Shown piece after piece: positions 62,333 through 64,000 of a stretch of 64,000 nucleotides of DNA. The position numbers and the translations under genes are program-made. Every line of letters starts with the position of its first letter. The first letter of the stretch is position 1. The notes under the pieces are model-generated. The model had not been told where the DNA came from. It made no database searches and saw only the letters and a list, made by a program, of their open reading frames with translations. Origin of the DNA: Rhodopirellula baltica SH 1 (GTDB lineage: Bacteria; Planctomycetota; Planctomycetia; Pirellulales; Pirellulaceae); contig NC_005027.1 of assembly GCF_000196115.1 (NCBI RefSeq), positions 4,278,001 to 4,342,000 of the forward strand, in the 5' to 3' direction.

Positions 62333-64000
62333 GGGGTGATTGGACGGTACTCGTTCGAACTCGAGAATCAAATTGTGACTCACCTCGCTTTGTGACAAAG
62401 CATCGGCTCGAGTGCCAGGTGAAACCTGGCCTACGTTGCTCTGCTGCGTTTCACGCAAGCGGTCTGCCATCTGACGAAGCTCATCGATTAGCAAATCTTG
62501 CTCGCGATAGAAGACGGGAGCTCGAGGTGGTGATGCGACTTCCTGGTGACCGACACCGGAACGACGGTCCTTCAGCAGTTTGGTCCATAGCAGCCTTTGC
62601 TTAGTCAGCTCGGGATCATCCCACTCGGGCAAGCCATCTTCCAGCTGATCCAAAGTGTTGCGAACCGCGACATCGAGTATCCGTTCAAACCTCGTTTGCT
62701 CGAATTCCAACCGGTAGAACGGTTCCGACAACGGAGCGTCTAAGAACGACTTCTCGTTTCCCAGCTCATCATCGAACCAGCCGCTCCACTCTCCCGTCTG
62801 AAAACGTTGCCATTCGGCGATCAGGGATCGCTGGCGACTCTCTCGCCGAAGATCTTTGTTGACCAATTGATCGACAACACGAATGAATGCTTCGCGATCC
62901 AATTGATCCTCTTCGGACTGCGGAAGAGCTTCGTCGCTGAACAGGTTTTGCTCGTAAGCAATCTGTCTCAAACCATTGATCACGATCCATTCGTTGGACT
63001 CGGCATTGTTGAGCAATTCGCCCAACGCACCGAACACAAACGACTGCTCGCGAGAGAGCTTTGACCATTTTGCCGCAACCTCCAGAGCTTTGCGGCGAAA
63101 GGGATGCCACTGAAAATGTTGATACGGACTCACGCCGTAAGGCAGCCCATTCCAATTCGGAACACTGGCATATCCCTTAGCAGCGATCGGCGTGTCGACG
63201 CACAAGCCATACAACTCCGATTGCGAAACGTGTTCCCCCATCACTTCGCTGGACTTCAGTTCTGCATCCAATCGCAGCTCCACATCACGATATCTTGCTG
63301 CTTCATTCTCGAAGGCATAGTTCATTCGCTGACCAGCCCAAGATCGACTCGGATGTAAACGGACAGTGTATTGAAAAGCTGAAGCTTCCACCAAATTGAC
63401 CGTTGGAAATTCAGACAACAGCAAGCTTTTCCGGGCATCCATTTCATAATCTTCCAGGGAATACACATCCGCATTCAGATGGATATTCCGAGTTCCTGGT
63501 AACACCCCAACGGTTGACTCCAAAGTCTCAGGCGTGATGGGCTCCTGAACGATCGCCAACATCTGCTTTCGCCACTGCGGCATTTCCGACGGCGTCGTCC
63601 ACCAACGATGAATGAAGAGACATAGGCACATCACCCCCAAAGCCAGCAGGCAATACGCCAGCCCTCGTCCCCACACAGCAGCCGAAGAAACACCTTCCAT
63701 CACAAAAGGCGTCAAACGCCGACTTGCGAACAGCAACACCCCGGCCGCCAGCCACAGCAACCCGGTGTAGCCTCCGTAGAACGCGAGCAGGCCAAACGCG
63801 GGTAGCATCCAGAGCAGAGCCACCACAGGTGCGCCAAAGAACGCCAGCGATGGCCGGCGGCCCCACTGCCCGGTTAGAACGCCGATCAAGAACAAGAGGG
63901 TCTGGACGACCACGCTGAACCCGAAAGCCTGCCACAAGGTTCCAGTTCCGTAATGCATCCCAAGATACAAATCGAGGCCAGAAACAAACGGAAACACCAG
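62324..64000 (-). CDS. Membrane protein of unknown function, 5' end beyond the window
   Basis: At least 557 residues; the minus-strand frame is open to base 64000, so the true start is outside. N-terminal part is membrane: GFSVVVQTLLFLIGVLTG, SLAFFGAPVVALLWMLPAFG, GLLWLAAGVLLFASRRL and GLAYCLLALGVMCLCLFIHR, followed by a hydrophilic domain of about 400 residues (Glu/Arg/Trp-rich: WSKLSREQSFVFGALGELLN, LDREAFIRVVDQLVNKDLRR). No catalytic motif was recognised. The C-terminal 30 residues include NVGQVSPGTR, encoded by repeat copy B, and the end PAR-stop falls in copy A. Confidence 0.75.
   Translation of the reverse strand: MVFPFVSGLDLYLGMHYGTGTLWQAFGFSVVVQTLLFLIGVLTGQWGRRPSLAFFGAPVVALLWMLPAFGLLAFYGGYTGLLWLAAGVLLFASRRLTPFVMEGVSSAAVWGRGLAYCLLALGVMCLCLFIHRWWTTPSEMPQWRKQMLAIVQEPITPETLESTVGVLPGTRNIHLNADVYSLEDYEMDARKSLLLSEFPTVNLVEASAFQYTVRLHPSRSWAGQRMNYAFENEAARYRDVELRLDAELKSSEVMGEHVSQSELYGLCVDTPIAAKGYASVPNWNGLPYGVSPYQHFQWHPFRRKALEVAAKWSKLSREQSFVFGALGELLNNAESNEWIVINGLRQIAYEQNLFSDEALPQSEEDQLDREAFIRVVDQLVNKDLRRESRQRSLIAEWQRFQTGEWSGWFDDELGNEKSFLDAPLSEPFYRLEFEQTRFERILDVAVRNTLDQLEDGLPEWDDPELTKQRLLWTKLLKDRRSGVGHQEVASPPRAPVFYREQDLLIDELRQMADRLRETQQSNVGQVSPGTRADALSQSEVSHNLILEFERVPSNHPAR
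62414..62435. repeat. 22-bp palindromic repeat, copy B inside a gene
   Basis: GCCAGGT GAA ACCTGGC followed by CTACG, the inverted form of copy A, differing only in the three loop bases. It is translated on the minus strand as VGQVSPG within the membrane protein C-terminus. Confidence 0.88.

Overview
The window looks like a chromosomal segment of a marine planctomycete of the order Pirellulales, most likely Rhodopirellula or a close relative. The evidence is the gene content: three type I sulfatases, several DUF1559 prepilin-like proteins, a DUF1587/DUF1592 cytochrome-like protein paired with a DUF1552 protein, a BBP7 beta-barrel protein, PQQ-type beta-propeller proteins, an ECF sigma factor overlapping a Ser/Thr kinase, and several families of short palindromic intergenic repeats. 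The genus call rests on gene families recognised by eye; no database search was run.

Layout. 1-2.9 kb: the 3' part of a sulfatase, a prepilin-like DUF1559 protein and a tiny lipoprotein. 3-6.2 kb: a divergent pair (DUF1571 protein, Na+/Ca2+ exchanger-type transporter) flanked by two inverted copies of a 116-bp palindromic element. 6.3-13.7 kb: DUF1592, DUF1552 and formylglycine-enzyme-like genes coupled by ATGA overlaps, then an ECF sigma factor overlapping a membrane Ser/Thr kinase. 13.7-13.9 kb: a heptamer/octamer tandem array. 13.9-17.4 kb: SDR oxidoreductase, sulfatase, YkgB/Pgl-type lactonase. 17.6-24.4 kb: a tight run of a small membrane protein, TrkA, SerB and a fused 5-oxoprolinase.

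24.4-31.1 kb (minus strand): NrdR, a DevC-type permease and a 1595-residue PQQ/TPR protein. 31.4-32.5 kb: bPH2 and GYF-domain proteins. 32.6-36.9 kb (minus): BBP7 porin-like protein, a secretin-N/BON-type protein and a SpoU rRNA methyltransferase. 37-40.3 kb: a GNAT-like protein overlapping a DinG/XPD helicase. 40.3-40.9 kb is non-coding and packed with hairpin repeats. 41-47.7 kb: an unknown exported protein, a zinc-ribbon/TPR/PilM fusion, a GH43-like enzyme, RuvX and a C25 (gingipain-like) peptidase. 47.7-53.5 kb: sulfatase, HisA, an FeS-type photolyase and a PQQ lipoprotein.

53.5-61 kb (minus strand): an overlapping DUF1573 / DUF1559-like lipoprotein / PEP-CTERM operon next to two related DUF1559 pseudopilins. 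61.3-64 kb: an exported protein and a membrane protein cut by the right edge.

Functionally the segment mixes housekeeping genes (SerB, HisA, RuvX, NrdR, TrkA) with secreted and envelope functions typical of planctomycetes: sulfated polysaccharide use (sulfatases, GH43), surface or pseudopilus proteins (DUF1559, PilM fusion, secretin-N) and signalling. No rRNA, tRNA, CRISPR array, prophage or IS transposase was seen. The least explained material is the set of repeats, the PilM fusion, the DUF1573/DUF1559/PEP-CTERM operon and the link between the DUF1592/DUF1552 operon and the sigma/kinase pair.
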